NCBI RefSeq assembly: GCF_902702915.1
Contig: NZ_LR738849.1
Coordinates: 248,001 to 312,000 of the forward strand
DNA from: Desulfovibrio sp. 86
Lineage (GTDB): Bacteria > Desulfobacterota > Desulfovibrionia > Desulfovibrionales > Desulfovibrionaceae
Length of the DNA: 64,000 nucleotides
Direction of reading: 5' to 3'
The notes beneath the pieces are model-generated. The model did no database searches. It was not told the DNA's origin and saw only the letters and a program-made list of their open reading frames with translations. Below, piece by piece: positions 35,344 through 43,455 of the stretch (its first letter is position 1; the number at the start of each line of letters is the position of its first letter). The position numbers were made by a program, and so were the translations under genes.

Positions 35344-36585
35344 ATGGCGGATATTCGCAAGAGCTTGCTTCAACTAATTTTTTCAGGCGCATATCTTTTG
35401 CGCTGGAACGATAAGCTCCGTCCCGTGGAACTGCTTGAAATCGACAAGCAGGCACACAAGATGCTGCTGGCCTGCGTGCTGTGGCATGAAAATTCTCTCG
35501 GCATGTCTGAAGAAAAACGGGTGCGCCTTGCCAACGACATCATTGAAGGCGGGCTGTTTGACTATTTTTACCGCCTCATCATCACCGACATCAAGCCCCC
35601 CATCTTTTATAAAATCAAAGAAAATCCCGACCAGCACCGCCAGTTGACCGAACACGTGCTGGAGCGGCTGCAACCGGCCCTGTCGCCCCTTGGCGACTTC
35701 TGGCAGCGCATGTGCCGCTGGCACCGCAGCCCCGACGAAGGCAGCCTGTCCCGCCGCATACTCACCGCCGCCCACCTCTACGCATCCCAATGGGAATTCA
35801 ACCTCATCAAGCCGCTCAACAGCCCTTTTGACGAAGAGATGGACGATATCGGCCAGTCCTTTGTGGACAGGTTGGACAGCTTCAGCGACCTTAACGGCCT
35901 TGACCAGATGCGCCAACAGGGTACGGCGCTTATCCGCCTGGCCAACCTCTGCGGGCAGTTGCGCTTTCAGATACGCTGGACGCAAGCGCCGCGCATTCCG
36001 GCCACCTCCGTTCTTGGACACATGTTCATCGTGGCCAGCTTCGCCTATTTTTTCAGCCTGTCTGTAAACGCCTGCCCCGCACGGGCCAACAATAATTTTT
36101 TCTGCGGTCTTTTTCATGACCTGCCCGAGGTGCTCACCCGCGACATTATCTCGCCGGTCAAGAGATCCGTGGCAGACTTGCCCAAGATTATTAAAGAATA
36201 TGAAGAAAAAGAGCTGGAGCGCCGCATTTTCTCCCCTCTTCGCCAGCAGGGCTTCACCGCGCTGGTGGAACGCATATCCTATTATCTTGGACTTGAGGTA
36301 CAGTCAGAATTTCAGGAATGCGTACGGCGCAACGGCACCATTGAAAAAATACATGACTTCGCCGCATTGCAGCACGACTGCAACTTCGATGCGCTGGACC
36401 CCAAGGATGGCCGCCTCATCAAGGATTGCGACAACCTCGCGGCCTTTCTTGAGGCCCACAGTTCCATCCGCAACGGCGTTTCATCACCACACCTGCTCGA
36501 AGCCCGCGTCCGCCTGCTGACCCTGCTGCGCCAAAGCCCCCTCACCTGCCTCAAGCTGGACTCTCTTCTGGCAGACTTTGACTAG
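35344..36585 (+). CDS. HD-domain phosphohydrolase, YfbR-like
   Basis: A 413-aa soluble protein. The HD metal site is visible as LGHMFIVASF followed by FCGLFHDLPEVLTRDIISPVK, then a later LQHDCNFDALDP/KDCDNLAAFLEA aspartate segment, as in HD_3 (YfbR-type 5'-deoxynucleotidase) proteins. The protein is twice the length of YfbR, with an N-terminal helical extension of unknown role. Dephosphorylation of nucleotides is plausible but unproven. GGAGAAAGT precedes the ATG. The next gene starts about 20 nt after its stop, suggesting an operon. Confidence 0.75.
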   Translation: MADIRKSLLQLIFSGAYLLRWNDKLRPVELLEIDKQAHKMLLACVLWHENSLGMSEEKRVRLANDIIEGGLFDYFYRLIITDIKPPIFYKIKENPDQHRQLTEHVLERLQPALSPLGDFWQRMCRWHRSPDEGSLSRRILTAAHLYASQWEFNLIKPLNSPFDEEMDDIGQSFVDRLDSFSDLNGLDQMRQQGTALIRLANLCGQLRFQIRWTQAPRIPATSVLGHMFIVASFAYFFSLSVNACPARANNNFFCGLFHDLPEVLTRDIISPVKRSVADLPKIIKEYEEKELERRIFSPLRQQGFTALVERISYYLGLEVQSEFQECVRRNGTIEKIHDFAALQHDCNFDALDPKDGRLIKDCDNLAAFLEAHSSIRNGVSSPHLLEARVRLLTLLRQSPLTCLKLDSLLADFD

Positions 36586-36605
36586 CCGCCAGGCACATTA
36601 CCGCC

Positions 36606-37391
36606 ATGCACACCATCACCCGCCTTTCTACCGTTCTGCCCACCCCGCTTCCCGGCGCTGCAACGCGCGGCCGGGCAGCCCTGCTCGCCCTGTTTCTCGC
36701 ACTGGCGGCATGGCTTGCGCCCCCCACTGAGGCCCTGGCCCTCACCGCCTCCAAGGGACTTTCTTTTTACGCCCGGGATATGGAGTACTATTACAAGGAA
36801 AAACGGCCCGAAACACTGCCGGGCATCCTCCGCACCTTTGACGCGCAAAACGTCCTCTATGACCGGCAAAAGCAGCTCACCCTGGCCGCCTTTCTTGCCG
36901 AGGCCCTCAAGTCGGAGCCCACAGCCCGCCAGACCCTGCTGGCGCAGGTTCCCACACTGAGCAGGGACGGCAAGCGCACCCTGGCCTGGGCCGTACACCT
37001 GGCCCAACTGACGGACGAAGCCGCCCTCATGAACCAGTTGCTGGACAAACAGGACGCCATACTCCTGCAGCAGATCCACCAGAATCCCACGCCCCTGCTG
37101 CAATGGGACATCACCAGCGAAAAAACCGTTTTGCAAATGTACTGGGCCGCATATACAGCTTCAGGCAATGTGGCCTATCTGGACGCCATCATTGACGCGG
37201 CCCTTCGCTACGCCGACCTCAACTCCAGCGGCAGGCAGAACGATCCGGCTTTTTCCGTAAGTCAGACGGCCGCCGCCTCACTGTACGAAATGAGTCCGCG
37301 CCACGAAGCCGTCCAAGACCGCGTGCAGCAAAGACTCAAGGGACTTTCCGGCCCAAGGGCCGAGACCCTGCGAACCATTTTGCGAAAATAG
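36606..37391 (+). CDS. Uncharacterised exported protein
   Basis: A 261-aa protein I do not recognise. The N-terminus has a basic region (ATRGRA) and a hydrophobic core (ALLALFLALAAWLAPPTEALA), consistent with a signal peptide. The mature part is helical, with YARDMEYYYKEKRPETLPGILRTF and KTVLQMYWAAYTASGN segments and no cysteines, perhaps helical-repeat in fold. It follows the HD-domain gene by about 20 nt. A G-rich hairpin repeat carrying a MITE follows. Confidence 0.65.
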   Translation: MHTITRLSTVLPTPLPGAATRGRAALLALFLALAAWLAPPTEALALTASKGLSFYARDMEYYYKEKRPETLPGILRTFDAQNVLYDRQKQLTLAAFLAEALKSEPTARQTLLAQVPTLSRDGKRTLAWAVHLAQLTDEAALMNQLLDKQDAILLQQIHQNPTPLLQWDITSEKTVLQMYWAAYTASGNVAYLDAIIDAALRYADLNSSGRQNDPAFSVSQTAAASLYEMSPRHEAVQDRVQQRLKGLSGPRAETLRTILRK

Positions 37392-37434
37392 GGCAATAGT
37401 ACTGCGAAGCGCTTTATGGGGGAGGAAATGCTCT

Positions 37435-37643
37435 GTGGGGGAGGAGACCCTCTTTAGATCAGATTAACTTTGAAATGCTTCACATTTCAAAGTCGTCATT
37501 CTGCCGAAAATGCGATTTGCGGCAGAATCCACGCCACGTTGTGGCGCGCTGCACTCTCGTGCAGCGTTAGGGCATTTAACTTTTTTCAAAGTTTAAATGC
37601 CCTAAAAAGGGGTCTCCTCCCCCCACGCCCTCACCCCCTAAAA
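37435..37643 (+). repeat. G-rich 3' hairpin repeat H4, interrupted by a MITE
   Basis: Left arm GTGGGGGAGGAGACCCTCTT (37435-37454) and right arm AAAAGGGGTCTCCTCC with the CCCCCTAAAAAT tail (37605 onward) are the halves of one hairpin repeat. MITE copy B fills the loop. It follows the 261-aa gene in the same orientation as the other copies. Confidence 0.85.
37455..37604 (-). mobile_element. MITE-like element, copy B (150 bp)
   Basis: Ends TAGATCAGATTAACTTTG and CAAAGTTTAAATGCCCTA are near-complementary terminal repeats, bounded by TA. The core CCACGCCACGTTGTGGCG is shared with the other copies. No ORF is inside, so it must move by a transposase in trans if active. It is inserted in the loop of hairpin repeat H4. 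Confidence 0.8.
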
Positions 37644-37786
37644 ATCTTGCTGTAGTTACATAACGCACCAAGGGTTTTCTGATATGGAGCGGGCTGCGGC
37701 GTTACCGCCGTGCGGGATTTGTGGAATCCTTACCGCAGCGCATGCCTGATGGGGCACTGCTGCCAGAGCTTTCACGCATGCGTCGC
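37605..37786. other. Tail of hairpin H4 and gene-free spacer
   Basis: It carries the right arm of H4 and then about 140 nt with no supported gene before the convergent LysE-family gene. Confidence 0.5.
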
Positions 37787-38428
37787 TCACAGCAAGGGTA
37801 CGGCCACAAGCAGGCCCGCCATTATCATGAGGCAGGCCCCGGCCAGAGTTTCAATGAGCGTCAGACGCCTGCTCAACAGGCCCCGCACCACTGGGTGCCC
37901 AATGGCTGCGGCAAGCCCGGCGTCCCAGGCAAAAACGAGTCCCGCCATCCACGCGCCCGCAAAAAGCTGCTGTTTCAGGCTGGCGGCTGTTCCCATTATG
38001 GTGGTCATGAGCGTAAGATAGAAAATGGCATTCTTGGGATTGAGCAGGGCCGACGCCAGCCCTGTAAGCAGTTGCCTGCCCGCCGCAAGGGGCGCGGCCG
38101 CATTAAGGTGAAAATTCGCCGGCTGCCGCCCTGAACGCACAAGCGCCCAGCCCACCCACAGCAGATACCCCGCGCCAGCCAGTTCCAAGCAGCGATAAAG
38201 CAACGGCCACTGCCGGATGAGCGACCAGCCTGAAACGGCCAGGGCAATATACAGGGCATTGCCCAGCGCGATGCCAAGGCAGATGAACACGGCCCCGCGC
38301 AAACCACGCCGTGCCGCGTGCCCCACCACCAGAAAAAAATCCGGGCCAGGGCTGAGCAAAGCCATAAAGTGCGCCAGCGCCAGTGCGGGAAATGTGGGAG
38401 CGATGAACTCCGCAAGAATCTGTGCCAT
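37787..38428 (-). CDS. LysE/RhtB-family amino acid exporter
   Basis: A 213-aa membrane protein with about six hydrophobic helices. ALLSPGPDFFLVVGHAARRG is the family N-terminal signature, followed by FICLGIALGNALYIALAV and NPKNAIFYLTLM. Such proteins export lysine, threonine, homoserine lactone or other amino acids. AGGAGG precedes the ATG. The AraC-type regulator gene lies 40 nt upstream on the same strand, so it probably controls this exporter. Confidence 0.88.
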   Translation of the reverse strand: MAQILAEFIAPTFPALALAHFMALLSPGPDFFLVVGHAARRGLRGAVFICLGIALGNALYIALAVSGWSLIRQWPLLYRCLELAGAGYLLWVGWALVRSGRQPANFHLNAAAPLAAGRQLLTGLASALLNPKNAIFYLTLMTTIMGTAASLKQQLFAGAWMAGLVFAWDAGLAAAIGHPVVRGLLSRRLTLIETLAGACLMIMAGLLVAVPLL

Positions 38429-38468
38429 GAGATGAAGCCTCCTGCACAGACCCTACTCCCCTGTCGGA

Positions 38469-39302
38469 TTATTTCTTGTACGAATGTGACGCGCCTTTGC
38501 GATAGCAGCCTGGCGTCACAGAATAGAACTTCACGAACATGCGGTGCAGGTGGCTCTGATCTGCGTATCCGGCAGCAGCGGCGGCTTCCGCGATGCTTTT
38601 GCCCTGGCGCAGCAGACGGCGGGCCTTTTCAAGGCGCAGACAGTGCAGATAGCTTGCCGGCGGCAGGCCTGTACCACGCCTGAAAGCGCGGGAATAGCTT
38701 TCGCGACGCAGACCGGACATTTCAGCCAGTTGGGACACCGCGTGACGCTCCGTGCACAGGCTGCCCTCCTCCCCGGCTGGCAAAAACCGCGCCATGCTGG
38801 TGCAGTCCTCGGCGGCAGGCCTGAAGCAGCCGTAGGCAAGCTGCAATCGAACCAGCAAATCCAGCAGCGCCTGCTCGCTGCGTGCCTGACCAGCCAGCAT
38901 TGCCTGTATGACTTCAAGGGCGCCCGCATAGAGCGCTTTGTCCCGAATCAGGGGAAGCACCGCTTCACAGTTTTCCGGCAGGCCCAAAACCGGGCAGACG
39001 CGCTGCGCGAACCAGCGGCAATCCACGTGCGCCATGTGGTAGCTTCTGGACTGCCCGTCCACAGGGTTGCAGCTGTGTGCGACGCCAGGCCCGATAAGCA
39101 CAATGTCACCCTTTTGCGCTTCGTGCATCTGGCCGTGAAGCCGAAACCGCGTGCGTCCTTCAAGAATGGCCCCGAGTGACCAACTGGAATGAAAATGTTC
39201 CGCGTAGGGTTGCACGCTGTCCAGGGTTGTCCGCACCTCCACAAAGGGCAAGGCTTGCGGAGCGGCAAACTTCTGTACGGCAAGATGGGATTCATGCGCC
39301 AT
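38469..39302 (-). CDS. AraC-family transcriptional regulator
   Basis: A 277-aa regulator with an N-terminal cupin sensor (HFHSSWSLGAILEGRTRFRLHG, GDIVLIGPGVAHSCNP) and a C-terminal double helix-turn-helix (LAEMSGLRRESYSRAFRRGTGLPPASYLHCLRLEKARRLLRQG and AAAAAGYADQSHLHRMFVKFYSVTPGCYR). It is the usual AraC partner of LysE-family exporters. The start at 39302 begins the recognisable cupin domain; the upstream in-frame codons look non-coding. Confidence 0.85.
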   Translation of the reverse strand: MAHESHLAVQKFAAPQALPFVEVRTTLDSVQPYAEHFHSSWSLGAILEGRTRFRLHGQMHEAQKGDIVLIGPGVAHSCNPVDGQSRSYHMAHVDCRWFAQRVCPVLGLPENCEAVLPLIRDKALYAGALEVIQAMLAGQARSEQALLDLLVRLQLAYGCFRPAAEDCTSMARFLPAGEEGSLCTERHAVSQLAEMSGLRRESYSRAFRRGTGLPPASYLHCLRLEKARRLLRQGKSIAEAAAAAGYADQSHLHRMFVKFYSVTPGCYRKGASHSYKK

Positions 39303-39591
39303 GATTGCACCAGCAATAAAAAAACTGACCAATTTTTTGCTGAAACGCCCTGTCAGGCTCCACCGCCCTTTACAGACGCTTGCGCCCTGACGCTGACGCC
39401 TGGAACGGCTGCGCCAAATAACAGCGCAGCGCGAAGCCACAGCCGAAAAGCTGGAAAGGCTGCGTCAATACGAGTTGTGTGGCGTCTCAGGCAGATAATT
39501 TTTGGAGGGGTATGATGCCTGAAAGACGCCTTCTCTGGAACCTCGTCTCAGATCAGAAAGCTCCTTGCACTCGTCACACACAATAAAAGTT

Positions 39592-40326
39592 GGGTCATGA
39601 CTAGCTGAGAGGCCAACAAAAGGCTAAAAGCTAAGTATGGCAACAAAAAACAAGTATGCTTATCGTTCGAGAATTTCCGAGGACAAAATCCGTCAAATCG
39701 TAAGGCTGTTTGCCGTTGATTTGGACGCCTCTCAAATTGCCGAGGTCACGAGCCTCAACCGCAATACCATTAATAGGTATCTCGCTGCGTTCCGGGAAAG
39801 AATCGCCCAGTACTGTGAGGCGGAATCGCCTGTCAGCGGTGAGGTTGAGGTTGATGAAAGCTACTTTGGAGCGCGCCGGGTCAGAGGTATCAGAGGTCGG
39901 GGTGCTCGTGGCAAAACTATCGTTTTCGGCCTGTTTAAACGCAATGGGCACGTCTACACCGAAATTGTGCCCGACTGTTCAAAAGCCACTCTCCAGGGCA
40001 TCATCAGAGGTCGCGTTGAACTTGAGAGCGTTATTCACTCTGACGGATGGCGTGGCTATGATGGTCTTGTAGACCTTGGCTATCAAAAGCATTTTCGTGT
40101 TCAGCACGGCAATAACGAATTTGCAAACAACCATTCCCACATTAACGGGATTGAAAGCTTTTGGGCCTTTGCAAAAACTCGGCTCGTCCGATTTAGAGGC
40201 TTGCACCAGCACACTTTTTATTTTCATTTGAAAGAATGCGAGTTTAGATTTAACCATCGGCGAGAGGACATATACAAATTGGTGCTCAAAATGCTCCGCA
40301 ATTTTCCTCTCAGCTAGTCATGACCC
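39592..40326 (+). mobile_element. Complete IS1595-type insertion sequence (735 bp)
   Basis: Perfect terminal inverted repeats of 21 bp begin GGGTCATGACTAGC at 39592 and end GCTAGTCATGACCC at 40326. An 8-bp target duplication, TAAAAGTT, flanks it at 39584-39591 and 40327-40334. One transposase gene fills the element. Intact ends and ORF suggest a recent, possibly active insertion. The target is the T-rich end of hairpin repeat H5. Confidence 0.95.
39637..40317 (+). CDS. IS1595-family (ISXO2-like) transposase
   Basis: A 226-aa transposase. The N-terminal helix-turn-helix is DASQIAEVTSLNRNTINRYLAAF. The catalytic domain has VEVDESYFGARR (first Asp), VIHSDGWRGYDGL (second Asp) and NGIESFWAFAKTRL (third acidic position). 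Size and 8-bp target duplication match the IS1595 group. There is no frameshift or stop. It has no clear ribosome-binding site, as is common for transposases. Confidence 0.92.
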   Translation: MATKNKYAYRSRISEDKIRQIVRLFAVDLDASQIAEVTSLNRNTINRYLAAFRERIAQYCEAESPVSGEVEVDESYFGARRVRGIRGRGARGKTIVFGLFKRNGHVYTEIVPDCSKATLQGIIRGRVELESVIHSDGWRGYDGLVDLGYQKHFRVQHGNNEFANNHSHINGIESFWAFAKTRLVRFRGLHQHTFYFHLKECEFRFNHRREDIYKLVLKMLRNFPLS

Positions 40327-40330
40327 TAAA

Positions 40331-40541
40331 AGTTTTAGGGGGTGGGGGCGTGGAGGAGGAGCCCCTTTTTTAGGGCATTTAACTTTTAAAAGTTAAATGC
40401 TCTAACGCTGCATGAGAGTGCAGCGCGCCACAACGTGGCGTGGATTCTGCCGAAAATCGCATTTTTCGGCAGAATGACAACTTTGAAATGTGAAGCATTT
40501 CAAAGTTAATCTGGTCTAAAGAGGGTCCCTCCCCCACAAAG
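40331..40541 (-). repeat. G-rich 3' hairpin repeat H5, interrupted by a MITE and bordered by an IS
   Basis: Read on the minus strand from polA: GTGGGGGAGGGACCCTCTT, MITE C, AAAAAGGGGCTCCTCCTCCACGCCCCCACCCCCTAAAACT. The distal end carries the target duplication of the IS1595 element. It starts about 40 nt after the polA stop. Confidence 0.85.
40371..40518 (+). mobile_element. MITE-like element, copy C (148 bp)
   Basis: It starts TAGGGCATTTAACTTTT and ends AAAGTTAATCTGGTCTA. The core CGCCACAACGTGGCGTGG is shared with the family. It sits in the loop of hairpin repeat H5 at a TA dinucleotide, in the same structural position as copy B in H4. Confidence 0.8.
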
Positions 40542-40578
40542 TATTTTCTTCCCCATAAAGCATTCCTTCCCCACCAAA

Positions 40579-43365
40579 TTAATGCGCGGAACCCCAATCA
40601 TTGCCCACGCCCCAATCGACCACCAGCGGCACGGAAAGGGGTTCGTTGCCAGGCATGACCGCACCCATAAGCTCGGCGACGCGTGCCCCGGCGGCCTTGG
40701 CGGCGTCCTGCGGCACTTCCAGCAGCAGTTCGTCGTGCACCTGAAGCAGCAGGCTGGCTTTGCAGTCCCGCAGTTGCGCGTCCCCGGCCACGGCCAGCAT
40801 GGCCAGCTTGATGATGTCGGCGGCCGAGCCCTGAATAACCGTGTTGATGGCCTGGCGTCTGGCCAGGGCATAGGCCTGCCCGTTGGCCGAATGGATATCG
40901 GGCAGAAGGCGGCGGCGGCCGCCAAGCGTGACCACGTAGCCTTGCCGTTTGGCCGTAGCTTCAATTGATTCGTAAAATTCCTTGAGGCCCGTGAGGCGCG
41001 CGAAGTAGCGGGCAATGAATTCCTTGGCCTCATTGGTGGTGATTTTAAGTTCCTGGGCCAGTTTTTGCGCGCCCATCCCGTAAATGAGGCCAAAGTTGAT
41101 GGTCTTGGCATTACGGCGCTGGTCAGGGCTCACCTGGTCAGGGGGCAGATCATAGACCAGGGCGGCCGTGCGGGCGTGGATGTCTTCGCCTTTTCGAAAA
41201 GCTTCAAGCAGGGCCGCGTCTTGCGACATGTGGGCCAGAACGCGCAGTTCCACCTGCGAGTAGTCGGCGGACACCAGGGAGTGATCGGGCCTGGCGATGA
41301 AGCAGGAGCGCATGCGCTTGCCGAGTTCGCCACGCACGGGGATGTTCTGCAAATTCGGGTTGCTGGATGAAAGGCGTCCTGTGGCTGTGGCCTTCTGATT
41401 AAAAGTCGTGTGGACGCGGCCCTGGCTGTCCATAAGACGCGGCAGGGGATCAAGGTAGGTGGAGCGCATCTTTTCAAGCTTGCGGAATTGCAGGATACTT
41501 TCCACCACAGGATGACGGCTTGCCAGTTTTTCAAGGGTTTCCTGGCTGGTGGAGGCCTGTCCGCCCCTGGTCTTGCGCGGCGAGGGAAGATCAAGCGTGC
41601 TGAAAAGCACGTCGCCAAGCTGCTGCGCCGAGCGGATATTGAATTCCTTGCCCGCCGCCGCGTAAACTGCGGCCGTCAGTTTGTCGAGTTCGGCCTGCAC
41701 ATCGGCAAGAAAGGCCTCGAACGCGGCGACGTCAATGGCTATGCCCCGGCCTTCCATATCCGCCAGCACCGGGGTGAGGGGCAGTTCAAGCTCATTGTAG
41801 AGCCGCAGCAGATCATCCTGCTGCATGCGCGCTTCAAGCACCGCCGCCATACGCAGGGCCAGCAGCGCCGGGCCGGGGCCGTCGTCGCGCAGGGGCGCGC
41901 CCCAGTGCACGGCAAGGCGCGGCCAGCCGTAATCACTTTCTTCAGGATTTATAAGGTAGGCGGCCAGGCCAAGATCCCTAAAAAAATCCGGAGATTTTTT
42001 CCGCGCGAGTTCGCGCCAGCAAGGAGCAGCGGCCAACAAGCCTTTGAGGTCAGGCGTGATGATGCGCCGCGCGTGAGAGGCCCAGGCGCAAAGCTCGTCC
42101 GCGCTGCCCATCCAGCAGACATCCTCGCCACCCGTCACAGCGGCATGGGGCGCAGCGCCCGCGCCTCTAGGCCATACCAGGGACAGGTCAAGGCCACTGC
42201 AGTTTGGCAGATCAGCGACAGTAAGCACTTGCGGGGCCGTCTTTTCTTCGGCCACTTCAAGAAGACTCATCTGCGCGCCAACACCCTTGGGCGGCTGGGA
42301 CTGAGGCCCCTGCCCCCGGGCGGCGCTATCGGCTCCGTTGTTTTTTTCTGCCAAAAACGTGGCGGGCGCGCCCGATGACGCAGATGAACCGGATGACGCG
42401 GACGAAGCGGACGGTGCGCCGTTTTGGGCGCGGGGCTTTGTCCCTTCTTCGGCAGCGCCAGACTGGCCGGAAAGCTGCATCCGCTCCAGCGACGCCATTT
42501 CGCGGCGCAGGGCGTGCAGTTCAAATTCTTCGGCCAGGGCCGCGCAATGGGCCGCGTCGATGGGGCGCACCAGAAGGTCGTTCAGTTCAAGCCCGGTGCA
42601 GACATCCAGGGACAGTGTGGTCAGCTTGCGCCAGGTGAACATGTCGTCCAGATGGTCGCGCAGCTTGTCCTGAAGCTTGGGGGGCAGCAGGGCGAAATGG
42701 TCGCGGATATCCTCAAGAGTTGGGCATATCTCAAAAATCTTGGCGGCGGTTTTGGGGCCGATGCCGGGCACGCCGGGGATGTTGTCACTGGTGTCGCCCA
42801 CAAGGGCCTGCACGTCGGCCCATTGGGCCGGGGTCAGACCACTTTCTTTCGTAAACTGGTCGGAAGTAAGCAGTTTTTCTTCCTTGAAAGCGGGGTCCCA
42901 CATGAAAATATTGGGGCCAAGGCACTGCTTGAGGTCCTTGTCGCCGCTGACAATGACCACAGGGCGCTCTTTTGAGAGGCGCGCGGCCAATGAGGCTATG
43001 CAGTCGTCGGCCTCGCAGCCGTCGGAAACCTCAAGGCTCATGCCAAGGGCGGTGACCATGCGTTCGATGGGTTCCATCTGCCGGATCAGGTCTTCGGGAG
43101 TGGCGTCACGGTTGGCTTTGTACAGGGGGTAGATGTCATGCCTGAAGTTCTTGCCTCTGCCGTCCTTGACGAACAGAAAATATTGCGGCCTTTCCTCGCG
43201 CAGAATGCGCAGAAGCACACGGGTCACCACCACCAGCGCGTTGGTGGGAAAACCGTCAGAACGCTGCATGTTTCTGTTGGCGAAAAATCCCCGGTAAATA
43301 AAGGCGGAGCCATCCATCAGAAAAACGGGGTCAACGGCAAGATCAAGGCGGTTTTTTAAAGACAT
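40579..43365 (-). CDS. polA: DNA polymerase I
   Basis: A 928-aa Pol I. The N-terminal 5'-3' exonuclease contains FLMDGSAFIYRGFFANR, GCEADDCIASLA, VSGDKDLKQCL and GDTSDNIPGVPGIGPKTA. An Ala/Ser-rich linker lies near residues 300-370. In the proofreading-like domain the first acidic motif is GLDLSLVWP instead of FDTET, so 3'-5' exonuclease activity is probably lost. The polymerase has motif A DYSQVELRVLAHMS, motif B RRNAKTINFGLIYGMG and motif C QVHDELLLEVP. It functions in Okazaki-fragment processing and repair. The start at 43365 begins the exonuclease domain; the upstream 16 codons are low-complexity basic sequence. Confidence 0.95.
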   Translation of the reverse strand: MSLKNRLDLAVDPVFLMDGSAFIYRGFFANRNMQRSDGFPTNALVVVTRVLLRILREERPQYFLFVKDGRGKNFRHDIYPLYKANRDATPEDLIRQMEPIERMVTALGMSLEVSDGCEADDCIASLAARLSKERPVVIVSGDKDLKQCLGPNIFMWDPAFKEEKLLTSDQFTKESGLTPAQWADVQALVGDTSDNIPGVPGIGPKTAAKIFEICPTLEDIRDHFALLPPKLQDKLRDHLDDMFTWRKLTTLSLDVCTGLELNDLLVRPIDAAHCAALAEEFELHALRREMASLERMQLSGQSGAAEEGTKPRAQNGAPSASSASSGSSASSGAPATFLAEKNNGADSAARGQGPQSQPPKGVGAQMSLLEVAEEKTAPQVLTVADLPNCSGLDLSLVWPRGAGAAPHAAVTGGEDVCWMGSADELCAWASHARRIITPDLKGLLAAAPCWRELARKKSPDFFRDLGLAAYLINPEESDYGWPRLAVHWGAPLRDDGPGPALLALRMAAVLEARMQQDDLLRLYNELELPLTPVLADMEGRGIAIDVAAFEAFLADVQAELDKLTAAVYAAAGKEFNIRSAQQLGDVLFSTLDLPSPRKTRGGQASTSQETLEKLASRHPVVESILQFRKLEKMRSTYLDPLPRLMDSQGRVHTTFNQKATATGRLSSSNPNLQNIPVRGELGKRMRSCFIARPDHSLVSADYSQVELRVLAHMSQDAALLEAFRKGEDIHARTAALVYDLPPDQVSPDQRRNAKTINFGLIYGMGAQKLAQELKITTNEAKEFIARYFARLTGLKEFYESIEATAKRQGYVVTLGGRRRLLPDIHSANGQAYALARRQAINTVIQGSAADIIKLAMLAVAGDAQLRDCKASLLLQVHDELLLEVPQDAAKAAGARVAELMGAVMPGNEPLSVPLVVDWGVGNDWGSAH

Positions 43366-43420
43366 GACAGACCGTGGGTTGAAGGTGAAAAAGCCCGCAC
43401 GCTTTTTGCGCACGCGGCCC

Positions 43421-43449
43421 TTGCAGATAAATCAAGCCATGCGTATACT
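43421..43449 (+). promoter_or_regulatory. Sigma-70 promoter of the mla operon
   Basis: TTGCAG (43421-43426), exactly 17 nt, then TATACT (43444-43449). The expected start point (about 43456) coincides with the first base of the mlaE ATG, and no Shine-Dalgarno is present, so the mRNA may be leaderless. Confidence 0.65.
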
Positions 43450-43455
43450 ATAGTG

